Part shown: piece by piece, positions 35,461 through 43,108 of the stretch
Numbering within the stretch: the first letter of the stretch is position 1
Layout: each line of letters starts with the position of its first letter
Assembly: GCF_006094435.1 (NCBI RefSeq)
Contig: NZ_CP034783.1
Coordinates: forward strand, 5,793,001-5,857,000
Length of the DNA stretch: 64,000 nt
DNA from: Pseudomonas sp. MPC6
GTDB lineage: Bacteria > Pseudomonadota > Gammaproteobacteria > Pseudomonadales > Pseudomonadaceae
Direction of reading: 5' to 3'
Notes under the pieces: model-generated
Told to the model about the DNA's origin: nothing
Databases searched by the model: none
The model's input: the letters and a program-made list of their open reading frames with translations, nothing else
Translations under genes and position numbers: made by a program

Positions 35461-35970
35461 TTAGCGCAACCCTCTGCGGTTACGCGAAGTGAGCAGCGGC
35501 ACAAGAATGACCACCAGTACAAAGGCGACCAGCGCCCATTGGGCGAGGGACAGGCCGAGAATCGGCGGGTACGGCGTCGAGCAGAAGCCGTCGACCTGGA
35601 AGCCCAGCGGGAAAAGCTTCGCCAGCGGCAAACCGTCGACAATCGGTTGCAGCACATCGATGCCGCAGCTGACGGTCGGATAGAACTGGGTGTAGACGTG
35701 ATGCCCGGCCACCCCGACGCCCGCCAGGGCGCTGATCACCACCAGGGTTTCGAACCCCGTGATGCTGCGGCGGGTGCGCATGGCCGCGCCGATGAAGGCG
35801 AAGATCGCAATCAGCAGCAAGGCGTAGCGTTGCAGGATGCACAGCGGGCACGGCGCCTCGCCCAGGACGATTTGCATGTACAGCGCGCCGCCGATCAGCG
35901 CCAGGCAGATGGCGCCGAGTAACACCAGATAGCGCCGTTCCCGGCCCAACCGCATTGTTTCCTCGCTCAT
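35461..35970 (-). CDS. dsbB: Disulfide bond formation protein DsbB
   Basis: An inner-membrane protein of 169 residues that reoxidises DsbA and passes electrons to quinone. It has four membrane helices. The first periplasmic cysteine pair is CPLC in APCPLCILQRYALL and the second is in TVSCGID and DGFCSTPY. Both pairs required for activity are present. It lies upstream of the cyo operon in the same orientation but is separated by a terminator and an 826-bp gap. Confidence 0.94.
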   Translation of the reverse strand: MSEETMRLGRERRYLVLLGAICLALIGGALYMQIVLGEAPCPLCILQRYALLLIAIFAFIGAAMRTRRSITGFETLVVISALAGVGVAGHHVYTQFYPTVSCGIDVLQPIVDGLPLAKLFPLGFQVDGFCSTPYPPILGLSLAQWALVAFVLVVILVPLLTSRNRRGLR

Positions 35971-36126
35971 TGCGTTTCCCTTCTGAATATCGATTGCCCA
36001 AAGTCTACACGCTGGCCCCGACCTTTGAGAGTCTGGCGCGCACGGGTGGGTATCGGGGAATAGACGACAGGCCGGTTAAGCAGGGATTAAAATTTCGGTG
36101 ATGTCCTGAATTTTGAATAAGCCAAA

Positions 36127-36162
36127 GGCCTCTTCGCCGGAACGCCGCCCGGAGCCGGCTCA
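36127..36162. repeat. Short dispersed repeat, copy 2 (CGGAACGCCGCCCGG core)
   Basis: Shares the core CGGAACGCCGCCCGG and flanks with 2003-2037, in the same orientation and 34 kb away. It lies just upstream of the large REPIN array. Confidence 0.45.
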
Positions 36163-36199
36163 CGCATTTTCTATTGGCTGTGTGTGCGTCGCAGCCCCC

Positions 36200-36606
36200 C
36201 CTGCAGGAGCTGGCTTGCCAGCGAAAGCGGTCTGTCAGCCAACACCTCTACTGAATGTACCGCCGTCTTCGCCAGCAAGCCGGCTCCTACACGGAATCCG
36301 CGTCGTTCAGCAACTTGGCGTTCCCTGAAGATCCCCTGTAGGAGCTGGCTTGCCAGCGAAAGCGGTCTGTCAGCCAACACCTCTACTGAATGTACCGCCG
36401 TCTTCGCCAGCAAGCCGGCTCCTACACGGAATCCGCGTCGTTCAGCAACTTGGCGCTCACTGAAGATCCCCTGTAGGAGCTGGCTTGCCAGCGAAAGCGG
36501 TCTGTCAGCCAACACCTCTACTGAATGTACCGCCGTCTTCGCCAGCAAGCCGGCTCCTACACGGAATCCGCGTCGTTCAGCAACTTGGCGCTCACTGAAG
36601 ATCCCC
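36200..36606. repeat. 135-bp tandem REPIN array, left part (3 units)
   Basis: Units begin at CTGTAGGAG (CTGCAGGAG in unit 1) at 36200, 36336 and 36471, each about 135 bp. Each holds a complete inverted REP pair (CTGGCTTGCCAGCGAAAGCGG, cut here for length, and its counterpart GCCAGCAAGCCGGCTCCTAC), plus a linker ending in GAAGATCCC. All three have the same inner spacer (GCCAACACCTCTACTGAATG, variant A). The array is interrupted at 36606 by an IS3-family element. Confidence 0.95.
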
Positions 36607-36657
36607 TGAACTGCCCCCCAAAAGTTGGACACAGATCCTGACTTTTGGGGTGTTCCA

Positions 36658-37185
36658 ATGGGCAAGTATTCCGTGCAGTTCAAAATCACAGCCGTTGAGG
36701 CCTACATCAACGGCGACGATGGGTTTCGAAAAATCGCCAATCGCTACTCGATTGATTGCAGTCTTCTGCGACGTTGGGTTGCCGCTTTTCAAGCCCGTGG
36801 CAGCGCGGGTCTGCGAGCGAATGGTCACCACTACAGTGCGGTGTTCAAGCTTTCGGTTGTTGAATGTATGCACAAAGAACGACTTTCCTGTCGCGAGGCC
36901 GCCACCCGGTTTGGGCTCGGACAGTCTTCGCAGGTGGGCATTTGGGAGCGCCAGTATTACAGTGGCGGTCTAGATGTACCCAAGAGAAAAAAGACTGTCT
37001 CCATGCCAAAAAAATCGCCTGTCCCACCCCAGTCCCCGTTTGTAGATGATGATTCGAAAAGTCGGGAACAATTCAAGGCTGAGCTTGAATACCTGCGCAT
37101 GGAGAACGCCTATCTAAAAAAGCTCGAGGAAATAAGGGAGGCTCCGAACAGGAGCCGTCCCCCCAAGAAAAAACGCTCACCGTGA
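36658..37185 (+). CDS. IS3-family transposase OrfA
   Basis: A 175-residue DNA-binding protein with two helix-turn-helix segments (FRKIANRYSIDCSLLRRWV and CREAATRFGLGQSSQVGIWE) and a C-terminal coiled coil (ELEYLRMENAYLKKLEEI), the usual OrfA layout of the IS150-like branch. An A-run at 37167-37173, next to the end of the gene, is a possible -1 frameshift site: the -1 frame runs on without a stop (SEQEPSPQEKTLTVIALRS) directly into OrfB. A fused OrfAB transposase is therefore expected. Confidence 0.9.
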   Translation: MGKYSVQFKITAVEAYINGDDGFRKIANRYSIDCSLLRRWVAAFQARGSAGLRANGHHYSAVFKLSVVECMHKERLSCREAATRFGLGQSSQVGIWERQYYSGGLDVPKRKKTVSMPKKSPVPPQSPFVDDDSKSREQFKAELEYLRMENAYLKKLEEIREAPNRSRPPKKKRSP

Positions 37186-38012
37186 TAGCGCTGCGCTCGA
37201 GGTTTCCTTTGGATGGTCTGCTCAAACTGGCCAATCTCGCGCGCAGTACCTTTTATTACCAAGTCGGCGCCCTCCAGAAACCTGACAAGCATGCTGACCT
37301 GAAAGCCACCATTCAGGGGCTCTATCATGAGCATGAGGGCCGTTACGGTTATAGACGCATTACCTTGGCGATCCGCAAAAAAGAGCCCGTCAACGAAAAA
37401 AGGGTACAGCGTTTGATGGAAGACATGAATCTGAAGTCGCTCGTGCGACCAAAAAGGTATCGTTCTTACAAAGGCCTGGTCGGCAAAATAGCGCCGAATC
37501 TGCTGGAGCGTAACTTTCTCGCGCAACGGCCCAACCAGAAGTGGGTGACCGATGTTACGGAATTTAAGGTCGGGCTGAAGAAGCTCTATTTGTCGCCCGT
37601 CATGGATCTCTACAACGGCGAGATCCTGGCCTACCAGATCGATACGCGACCGAGTTTTGCCTTGGTAACCGAGATGCTGGATAAGGCTATTGAGCAGCTG
37701 CAAGGCCCGGTCAATTTAGTGATCCACTCCGACCAGGGCTGGCAATACCAACAGCCCCGATACCGGCATGCACTGAAGGATCGAGGAATAAAGCAAAGCA
37801 TGTCGAGAAAGGGGAACTGCTTGGACAATGCTGTGATCGAGAGCTTTTTCGGAACACTGAAGTCCGAGTTTTTCTACCTCAACCGTTTTGAAAGCATAGA
37901 AGAACTCCAGGCAGGCCTGGACAAATACATCCGTTACTACAACCATGACCGCATCAAATCGAAGCTCGGCGGACTGAGCCCTGTGGAATACAGAACACAA
38001 TCCGCTGGCTAG
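37182..38012 (+). CDS. IS3-family transposase OrfB (DDE integrase domain)
   Basis: A 276-residue catalytic part of the transposase. The DDE triad is visible in WVTDVTEFKV, VIHSDQGWQYQ and NAVIESFFGTLKSE, with the expected spacing to Glu. GRYGYRRITLAI and YIRYYNHDRIKSKLGGLSP are typical flanking motifs. It overlaps OrfA as GTGA at 37182 and is most likely made as the -1 frameshift fusion. No stop or truncation is seen, so the element may be active. Confidence 0.93.
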   Translation: MIALRSRFPLDGLLKLANLARSTFYYQVGALQKPDKHADLKATIQGLYHEHEGRYGYRRITLAIRKKEPVNEKRVQRLMEDMNLKSLVRPKRYRSYKGLVGKIAPNLLERNFLAQRPNQKWVTDVTEFKVGLKKLYLSPVMDLYNGEILAYQIDTRPSFALVTEMLDKAIEQLQGPVNLVIHSDQGWQYQQPRYRHALKDRGIKQSMSRKGNCLDNAVIESFFGTLKSEFFYLNRFESIEELQAGLDKYIRYYNHDRIKSKLGGLSPVEYRTQSAG

Positions 38013-38048
38013 CGACAAAAGACCGTCCAACATTTTGGGGTCAGTTCA

Positions 38049-38465
38049 CCCCTGTAGGAGCTGGCTTGCCAGCGAAAGCGGTCTGTCAGCCAACACCTCT
38101 ACTGAATGTACCGCCGTCTTCGCCAGCAAGCCGGCTCCTACACGGAATCCGCGTCGTTCAGCAACTTGGCGCTCACTGAAGATCCCCTGTAGGAGCTGGC
38201 TTGCCAGCGAAAGCGGTCTGTCAGTCACCACTTCTATCGACTGTGCCGCCGTCTTCGCCAGCAAGCCGGCTCCTACACGGAATCCGCGTCGTTCAGCAAC
38301 TTGGCGTTCACTGAAGATCCCCTGTAGGAGCTGGCTTGCCAGCGAAAGCGGTCTGTCAGTCACCACCTCTACTGACTGTACCGCCGTCTTCGCCAGCAAG
38401 CCGGCTCCTACACGGAATCCGCGTCGTTCAGCAACTTGGCGTTCACTGAAGATCCCCTGTAGGAG
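38049..38465. repeat. 135-bp tandem REPIN array, middle part
   Basis: Units begin at 38052, 38187 and 38322, and a fourth begins at 38457 and is cut after CTGTAGGAG by the IS110-family element. The inner spacers differ: unit 38052 is variant A. Units 38187 and 38322 are variant B (GTCACCACTTCTATCGACTG) and an intermediate form (GTCACCACCTCTACTGACTG). Confidence 0.95.
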
Positions 38466-38468
38466 ATT

Positions 38469-39431
38469 CTATGTTTGGGGGGAAGCCCCAAAAACTGGAT
38501 TTGGCTGATATTCGCTCTGGTTCTTCATCAGGGCGAATGCCACCCGTGCCAGCTTGCGAGCCAGGATGACCAGCACTTGAGTCGTCTTTAATCCCCGCTC
38601 CAGATAGCGTTCGTAAAACGGCTTCCAGGTCTTTGAGCGACTGGCAGCCATCGCCGCGTTATGCAGCAGGCGCCGTATCTCTGAGTCACCTTTCTTGGTC
38701 AGCTTTCGACGTCCGTTCATCTGCCCCGAATCAGAGACTCTCAAATCCATTCCAAGAAACGCGATATAGGCGTCACCACTGGCGAAATCGCCGCGTTGAA
38801 ATGCCATCGTCAGTGCGGTGGCGGTAAGAAAACCGACCCCCTCTACGGCCTGGCAGCGTTTGACTTGCTCGAGCAGACCCGCCTCTTTTACGACGTCCAA
38901 CAGCTTCTTCTGGATGAGTAAATCCAATCGGCCCATGGCAGCGATCTGTTGTTTGAATGCCGCTTTCAGCAGCGGTTCGTCGTTCCAGCTTTGAGTCAAA
39001 CTGACACGCGCCTGGACCAATGTCGCTCGTCTTCGAAGCAGGCTTTGAAGCTTGGTATAGACCTTCGGCGGCGGGCTCCAAGGACGTAGCTCTTCCTCTT
39101 CGTTCTTCAAGTAACGCGCCAGTAAACGGGCGTCGCTGGCATCTGTTTTGGCGCGGCCACCCACTCCTTTGCGGTAATTACTCAAACGGAAGCCGTCGAT
39201 GACATAGACGGTATGTCCCATTGCATGAGCCAGCTCAACCGTATCCAGGTGATAGATATTGGTGGCTTCAATAGCGATGGCGCTGTTTGCAGGTAACGTT
39301 TTCAGCCACTTTGTAAGAGACGGTTTATCGTTTGACACGGCCAACAGCAGATCCGTGTCGGCCTGATAGACCACCACTTCGGCCTTGGCGACATCCACTC
39401 CGACTACAGAACGCGAGACACTCATTGCCAC
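38469..39431 (-). CDS. IS110-family transposase (DEDD RuvC-like + Tnp20)
   Basis: A 320-residue recombinase. The N-terminal RuvC-like domain shows the first Asp in VVGVDVAKAEV, Glu in AIAIEATNIYHL and two Asp in KTDASDARLLARY (DEDD set). The C-terminal Tnp20 domain has VEGVGFLTATALTMAF, FLGMDLRVSDSGQ, RRKLTKKGDSEIRRLLHNAA and the serine-containing region after it. The family cuts and rejoins DNA under guidance of a bridge RNA. The gene appears intact and runs opposite to the IS3 element. Confidence 0.92.
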   Translation of the reverse strand: MAMSVSRSVVGVDVAKAEVVVYQADTDLLLAVSNDKPSLTKWLKTLPANSAIAIEATNIYHLDTVELAHAMGHTVYVIDGFRLSNYRKGVGGRAKTDASDARLLARYLKNEEEELRPWSPPPKVYTKLQSLLRRRATLVQARVSLTQSWNDEPLLKAAFKQQIAAMGRLDLLIQKKLLDVVKEAGLLEQVKRCQAVEGVGFLTATALTMAFQRGDFASGDAYIAFLGMDLRVSDSGQMNGRRKLTKKGDSEIRRLLHNAAMAASRSKTWKPFYERYLERGLKTTQVLVILARKLARVAFALMKNQSEYQPNPVFGASPQT

Positions 39432-39629
39432 AAAGAAAGCTCCGGGTTAGGGTTTAAAGGCTTGTCGGGGCTTCACCATTGCGCTGGCTTGCTTCTATCG
39501 TCGGTCATGGCCGATGCATTCCTTATCGGCGCTTTGGTGAAGGGGTGGGGCGAAGTCTCCCACGGTCTGTACTGGCTAGAGTCAGATGCTGGCTTTTAGT
39601 CCCACCACCCCTACAAGTCTAAACATACA
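39432..39629 (-). ncRNA. Putative bridge RNA region of the IS110 element
   Basis: 198 non-coding bases between the transposase start and the element end, GC-rich with self-complementary pieces (for example CACCATTGCGC and GCGCTTTGGTG at 39472-39542). In the IS110 group this end gives rise to the bridge RNA whose loops pair with target and donor DNA. If so, one loop should match the REP around GTAGGAGCTGG. Boundaries and folding were not computed; the assignment rests on family layout. Confidence 0.5.
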
Positions 39630-40608
39630 AGCTGGCTTGCCAGCGAAAGCGGTCTGTCAGTCACCACTTCTATCGACTGTACCGCCGTCTTCGCCAGCAA
39701 GCCGGCTCCTACACGGAATCCGCGTCGTTCAGCAACTTGGCGTTCACTGAAGATCCCCTGTAGGAGCTGGCTTGCCAGCGAAAGCGGTCTGTCAGCCAAC
39801 ACCTCTACTGAATGTACCGCCGTCTTCGCCAGCAAGCCGGCTCCTACACGGAATCCGCGTCGTTCAGCAACTTGGCGCTCACTGAAGATCCCCTGTAGGA
39901 GCTGGCTTGCCAGCGAAAGCGGTCTGTCAGCCAACACCTCTACTGAATGTACCGCCGTCTTCGCCAGCAAGCCGGCTCCTACACGGAATCCGCGTCGTTC
40001 AGCAACTTGGCGTTCCCTGAAGATCCCCTGTAGGAGCTGGCTTGCCAGCGAAAGCGGTCTGTCAGTCACCACTTCTATCGACTGTGCCGCCGTCTTCGCC
40101 AGCAAGCCGGCTCCTACACGGAATCCGCGTCGTTCAGCAACTTGGCGCTCACTGAAGATCCCCTGTAGGAGCTGGCTTGCCAGCGAAAGCGGTCTGTCAG
40201 CCAACACCTCTACTGAATGTACCGCCGTCTTCGCCAGCAAGCCGGCTCCTACACGGAATCCGCGTCGTTCAGCAACTTGGCGCTCACTGAAGATCCCCTG
40301 TAGGAGCTGGCTTGCCAGCGAAAGCGGTCTGTCAGTCACCACTTCTATCGACTGTGCCGCCGTCTTCGCCAGCAAGCCGGCTCCTACACGGAATCCGCGT
40401 CGTTCAGCAACTTGGCGCTCACTGAAGATCCCCTGTAGGAGCTGGCTTGCCAGCGAAAGCGGTCTGTCAGTCACCACTTCTATCGACTGTACCGCCGTCT
40501 TCGCCAGCAAGCCGGCTCCTACACGGAATCCGCGTCGTTCAGCAACTTGGCGTTCACTGAAGATCCCCTGTAGGAGCCGGCTTGCTGGCGAAGGCGGTCT
40601 ATCAGTCG
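39630..40608. repeat. 135-bp tandem REPIN array, right part
   Basis: Continues the unit split by the IS110 element, then units at 39758, 39893, 40028, 40163, 40298 and 40433, ending in a partial, diverged unit at 40568 (GTAGGAGCCGGCTTGCTGGC). The spacers mix variants A and B in the order B, A, A, B, A, B, B. Over the whole array 13 full units are counted. Because 135 is divisible by three, long spurious reading frames cross it on both strands. Confidence 0.95.
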
Positions 40609-41378
40609 CCGTAGATATCAGACTTGAAGTACTTCTCGGAAATCTTCTGGTATTCACCACTGGCGCGAATACCGTCGATGGCCGTGTTCAGTTGGGTGAC
40701 CAATTCGGCGTTGCCTTTGCGCACCGCAATCCCGGCGCCCTCGCCCACGTATTTCGGATCCTTGAGCTCCGGCCCGACAAACGCATAGCCTTTGCCACGG
40801 GGCATCGTCAGGAAGTCATTCAGCGGAATGGTGTCGGCGAAAATCGCGTCGAGGCGACCGGCCGCCAGGTCCATGTAGATCTCTTCGTTGTTGCTGTAAC
40901 GCTTGACGTTGACGCCTTTGGGCTCAAACACCTCGGTGGCGTAACGATCGGTGGTGGTTGCGCGTTGCACGCCGATTGTCTTGCCTTTGAGGCTGGCGTA
41001 CTGGTCATCCACCACCGCCCCTTCCTTCATCACCAGGCGCGATGAGGTGAAGTAGTACTTGTGGGTGAAATCCACCGACTTCTTGCGGTCTTCGTTGATG
41101 GTCATGGACGACAGCGCCATGTCGATCTTCTTCACCTTCAAGGAAGGAATCAGGCCATCGAACTCGCCTTCGACCCACTGGCACTTGACCTGCATCTGCG
41201 CGCACAGGGCATTGCCGATGTCATAGTCGAAACCGACGATCTTGCCTTCGGCGTTTTTCGATGCGAACGGTGGATAGGCCGCCTCGATACCGATGCGCAG
41301 GGTTTTCTCGGCGGCAAACAGCGTGCTGCACGCCAACAGGCTCAGGGCCAGACCGGTGATGAGGGGGAATTTCTTCAT
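40602..41378 (-). CDS. Periplasmic amino-acid-binding protein of an ABC transporter
   Basis: A 258-residue family 3 solute-binding protein with a Sec signal ([20 protein letters not shown], cleaved after FAA). It has [31 protein letters not shown] and [17 protein letters not shown], typical of basic amino acid binders (HisJ/ArgT/AotJ branch). No permease or ATPase gene is adjacent, so it is an orphan that may feed a transporter encoded elsewhere. The last codons lie beside the partial REP at the end of the array. Confidence 0.88.
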   Translation of the reverse strand: MKKFPLITGLALSLLACSTLFAAEKTLRIGIEAAYPPFASKNAEGKIVGFDYDIGNALCAQMQVKCQWVEGEFDGLIPSLKVKKIDMALSSMTINEDRKKSVDFTHKYYFTSSRLVMKEGAVVDDQYASLKGKTIGVQRATTTDRYATEVFEPKGVNVKRYSNNEEIYMDLAAGRLDAIFADTIPLNDFLTMPRGKGYAFVGPELKDPKYVGEGAGIAVRKGNAELVTQLNTAIDGIRASGEYQKISEKYFKSDIYGD

Positions 41379-41698
41379 GTTCGTTCTCTCGCGGGTTGTT
41401 GTTGGTTTGGCAAGACAGAAGAAAGAGCAGAAACGGGGGGGAGGCCTTTTTTGTACTTATAAATCCATACTGGACTTTTATGTATTAGGCGTCAATTGGG
41501 GGGAGTAAAGATGTGCCGGCCGGTGGTCGGGAGGTGGTCGGGAGGTGGGTCAGGCGGAAATCGGGTGTTGCGGATGGCCTCTTCGCTGGCAAGCCAGCTC
41601 CTACAGGTAGGGTGTCAATCGCATGATAGGTGGTGCACGACACAAAACCTGTAGGAGCTGGCTTGCCAGCGAAGGCGTACTGGAAAGCGCCACAGAAC
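41379..41698. other. Gap between the binding-protein promoter and moaE
   Basis: 320 bp containing the upstream region of the binding-protein gene, a run of G at about 41436-41442, a duplicated GGTCGGGAGGTGG motif near 41526-41546, and the REP pair at 41579-41678. No gene seen. Confidence 0.5.
41579..41678. repeat. Inverted REP pair, outward-facing order
   Basis: CTTCGCTGGCAAGCCAGCTC at 41581-41600 followed by CTACAGG, and CCTGTAGGAGCTGGCTTGCC at 41648-41667. The orientation is the opposite of the other pairs: the two CTGTAGGAG heads face each other. Confidence 0.85.
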
Positions 41699-42151
41699 TT
41701 ACTGCTTCCAGCGATCCGCCGCCGCATGATCACTGTCACGCCCTTCCACCCAACGCGCGCCATCGCTGGTGTGTTCCTTCTTCCAGAACGGCGCGCGGGT
41801 TTTCAGGTAGTCCATGACAAAGGCGCAGGCGTCGAATGCCGCCTGGCGGTGGGCGCTGGCGGCGCCGACGAAGACGATCGGCTCGCCCGGTTCCAGGGCG
41901 CCGATACGATGCAGCACTTCCAGCTTGAGCAACGGCCAGCGCTGCTGCGCCTCAACCGCGATCTTGCCGAGGGCTTTTTCGGTCATGCCGGGGTAGTGCT
42001 CCAGAAACATCCCGGCCACATCCAGCCCCTCATTGAAGTCGCGCACGTAGCCGACAAAACTCACCACCGCACCGACGCCGACATTGGCGGCATGCATGGC
42101 GTTGACTTCAGCACCCGGATCGAACGCCGTGGACTGCACGCGAATCGCCAT
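41699..42151 (-). CDS. moaE: Molybdopterin synthase catalytic subunit MoaE
   Basis: A 150-residue enzyme that transfers sulfur from MoaD thiocarboxylate to precursor Z (cPMP) to give molybdopterin. VGAVVSFVGYVRDFNEG, LEHYPGM, HRIGALEPGEPIVFVG and SAHRQAAFDACAFVMDYLKTRAPFWKKE (given here only as a landmark; key Lys in the final KK) are conserved. It lies 3 bp after moaD, in the order moaC-moaD-moaE on the minus strand. Confidence 0.95.
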   Translation of the reverse strand: MAIRVQSTAFDPGAEVNAMHAANVGVGAVVSFVGYVRDFNEGLDVAGMFLEHYPGMTEKALGKIAVEAQQRWPLLKLEVLHRIGALEPGEPIVFVGAASAHRQAAFDACAFVMDYLKTRAPFWKKEHTSDGARWVEGRDSDHAAADRWKQ

Positions 42152-42154
42152 GAC

Positions 42155-42397
42155 TCAGCCTCCGGTTACCGTCGGGAAAAACGCCACTTCGTCGCCATCG
42201 CTCACCGGCTCGTCGAGCTGGCACAGGTCTTCGTTGCGCGCGCACATCAGGTTCTGCTCGCTCAGCACTTCGGCACCGTCACGCTGGACCAGCAGTGCGC
42301 GCACGTCATCAACGGTGGCGAAGTCGCCTTCAACCCTCACAGAGTCGACGCCCAGCGCTTCTCTATAACGAGCGAAAAACTTCACGGTGACGTTCAT
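42155..42397 (-). CDS. moaD: Molybdopterin synthase sulfur carrier subunit MoaD
   Basis: An 80-residue ubiquitin-fold protein ending in the required Gly-Gly (FFPTVTGG), which is adenylated and thiocarboxylated. The start at ATG 42397 overlaps the moaC stop by four bases. The frame extends upstream inside moaC but without family similarity. It begins [16 protein letters not shown], the normal MoaD N-terminus. Confidence 0.95.
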   Translation of the reverse strand: MNVTVKFFARYREALGVDSVRVEGDFATVDDVRALLVQRDGAEVLSEQNLMCARNEDLCQLDEPVSDGDEVAFFPTVTGG

Positions 42398-42867
42398 GGC
42401 TGATCCGCCTGGAAATGGCCGCTCTTGCCGCCGAGTTTCTCCAGCAAACGTACGCTTTCGATGGTCATGCCGCGATCCACGGCCTTGCACATGTCATAGA
42501 TCGTCAGCGCCGCCACACTGGCGGCGGTCAGGGCTTCCATCTCGACGCCGGTCTGCCCGGACAACTTGCAGCGCGCGACGATGCGCACCGTATCGTCGCC
42601 TTCGGCACTGAGTTCGACCTTGACGCCGGTGAGCAGCAACGGATGACACAGGGGGATCAGATCGCTGGTTTTCTTCGCCGCCTGAATGCCGGCGATGCGC
42701 GCCACGGCAAACACATCACCCTTGGGATGACCGCCGCTGACGATCATTTGCAGGGTGTCGGGCAGCATGCGCACCAGCGCCTGGGCCGTGGCTTCGCGGA
42801 ACGTCACGGCTTTTTCGGTGACGTCGACCATGTTGGCGCGACCTTGGGAATCGAGATGAGTCAGCAC
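42394..42867 (-). CDS. moaC: Cyclic pyranopterin monophosphate synthase MoaC
   Basis: A 157-residue enzyme converting the MoaA product to cPMP in molybdenum cofactor synthesis. [53 protein letters not shown] and [10 protein letters not shown] are conserved, including the catalytic Asp and Lys region. It is the first gene of the moaCDE unit. No moaA or moaB is present nearby. Confidence 0.96.
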   Translation of the reverse strand: MLTHLDSQGRANMVDVTEKAVTFREATAQALVRMLPDTLQMIVSGGHPKGDVFAVARIAGIQAAKKTSDLIPLCHPLLLTGVKVELSAEGDDTVRIVARCKLSGQTGVEMEALTAASVAALTIYDMCKAVDRGMTIESVRLLEKLGGKSGHFQADQP

Positions 42868-42950
42868 AGGGATACTCCTGATCAGGAGTCCCGATTGTAA
42901 ACCTGTGGGTCAGATTTCCGCACCTTTGATTATCAGAGTCACCACCCCCC

Positions 42951-43040
42951 CTGTGGGAGCGGGCTTGCTCGCGAATGCGGTGTGTCAGTCGCCACAGATA
43001 GAGACTGTCACCCCGCATTCGCGAGCAAGCCCGCTCCCCC
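42951..43040. repeat. REPIN (GTGGGAGCGGGCTTGCTCGC type)
   Basis: Inverted pair with CTGTGGGAGCGGGCTTGCTC at 42951-42970 and GAGCAAGCCCGCTCCCCC at 43023-43040. It lies between moaC and the phoH-like gene terminator. Confidence 0.88.
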
Positions 43041-43064
43041 ATTTCGATTTGAGTAAGGCATAAA

Positions 43065-43096
43065 AAAACCGGACGACCTGGAAGTCGCCCGGTTTT
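43065..43096 (-). terminator. Terminator of the PIN-PhoH gene
   Basis: AAAACCGG-ACGAC / GTCGC-CCGGTTTT hairpin, with one mismatch, 13 bp beyond the stop codon on the minus strand. Confidence 0.85.
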
Positions 43097-43108
43097 CGGG
43101 TTACGTGG

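Larger units (their letters stand above)
36607..38048 (+). mobile_element. IS3-family insertion sequence in the REPIN array
   Basis: A 1442-bp element. The left end starts TGAACTGCCCCCC and the right end finishes GGGGTCAGTTCA, forming imperfect terminal inverted repeats of about 24 bp. It is flanked on both sides by CCCC. Removing the element and one CCCC restores the array sequence GATCCCCTGTAGG, so a 4-bp target duplication is directly visible. It carries orfA and orfB, both apparently intact. Confidence 0.93.
38466..39629 (-). mobile_element. IS110-family insertion sequence inserted in a REP
   Basis: About 1164 bp placed inside a REP sequence: array sequence stops at GTAGGAG (38465) and resumes at AGCTGGCTTGCC (39630), so only the dinucleotide AG is shared. 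Short ends TATGTTT (38470-38476) and AAACATA (39621-39627) are inverted. Nearly all non-coding sequence (198 bp) lies 5' of the transposase gene and only three bases lie 3' of it. This is the layout of the IS110 group, whose 5' non-coding end encodes a bridge RNA. IS elements of this family are known to target REPs in Pseudomonas. Confidence 0.85.

Noticed and set aside
36200..40608. CRISPR-like regular repeat pattern
   Set aside because: Units are contiguous whole REP pairs with near-identical spacers, far longer than CRISPR repeats, and no cas gene is present.
39611..40660. 349-codon minus-strand frame crossing the REPIN array, and similar frames on the plus strand at 36184-36609 and 38035-38508
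   Set aside because: It is open only because the repeat period is 135 bases (45 codons). The 45-residue unit is translated REP sequence, and the frame runs into the end of a real gene.
42868..42950. Molybdenum-cofactor riboswitch upstream of moaC
   Set aside because: The stretch between moaC and the REPIN is only about 80 bases and I see no structure resembling the Moco motif.
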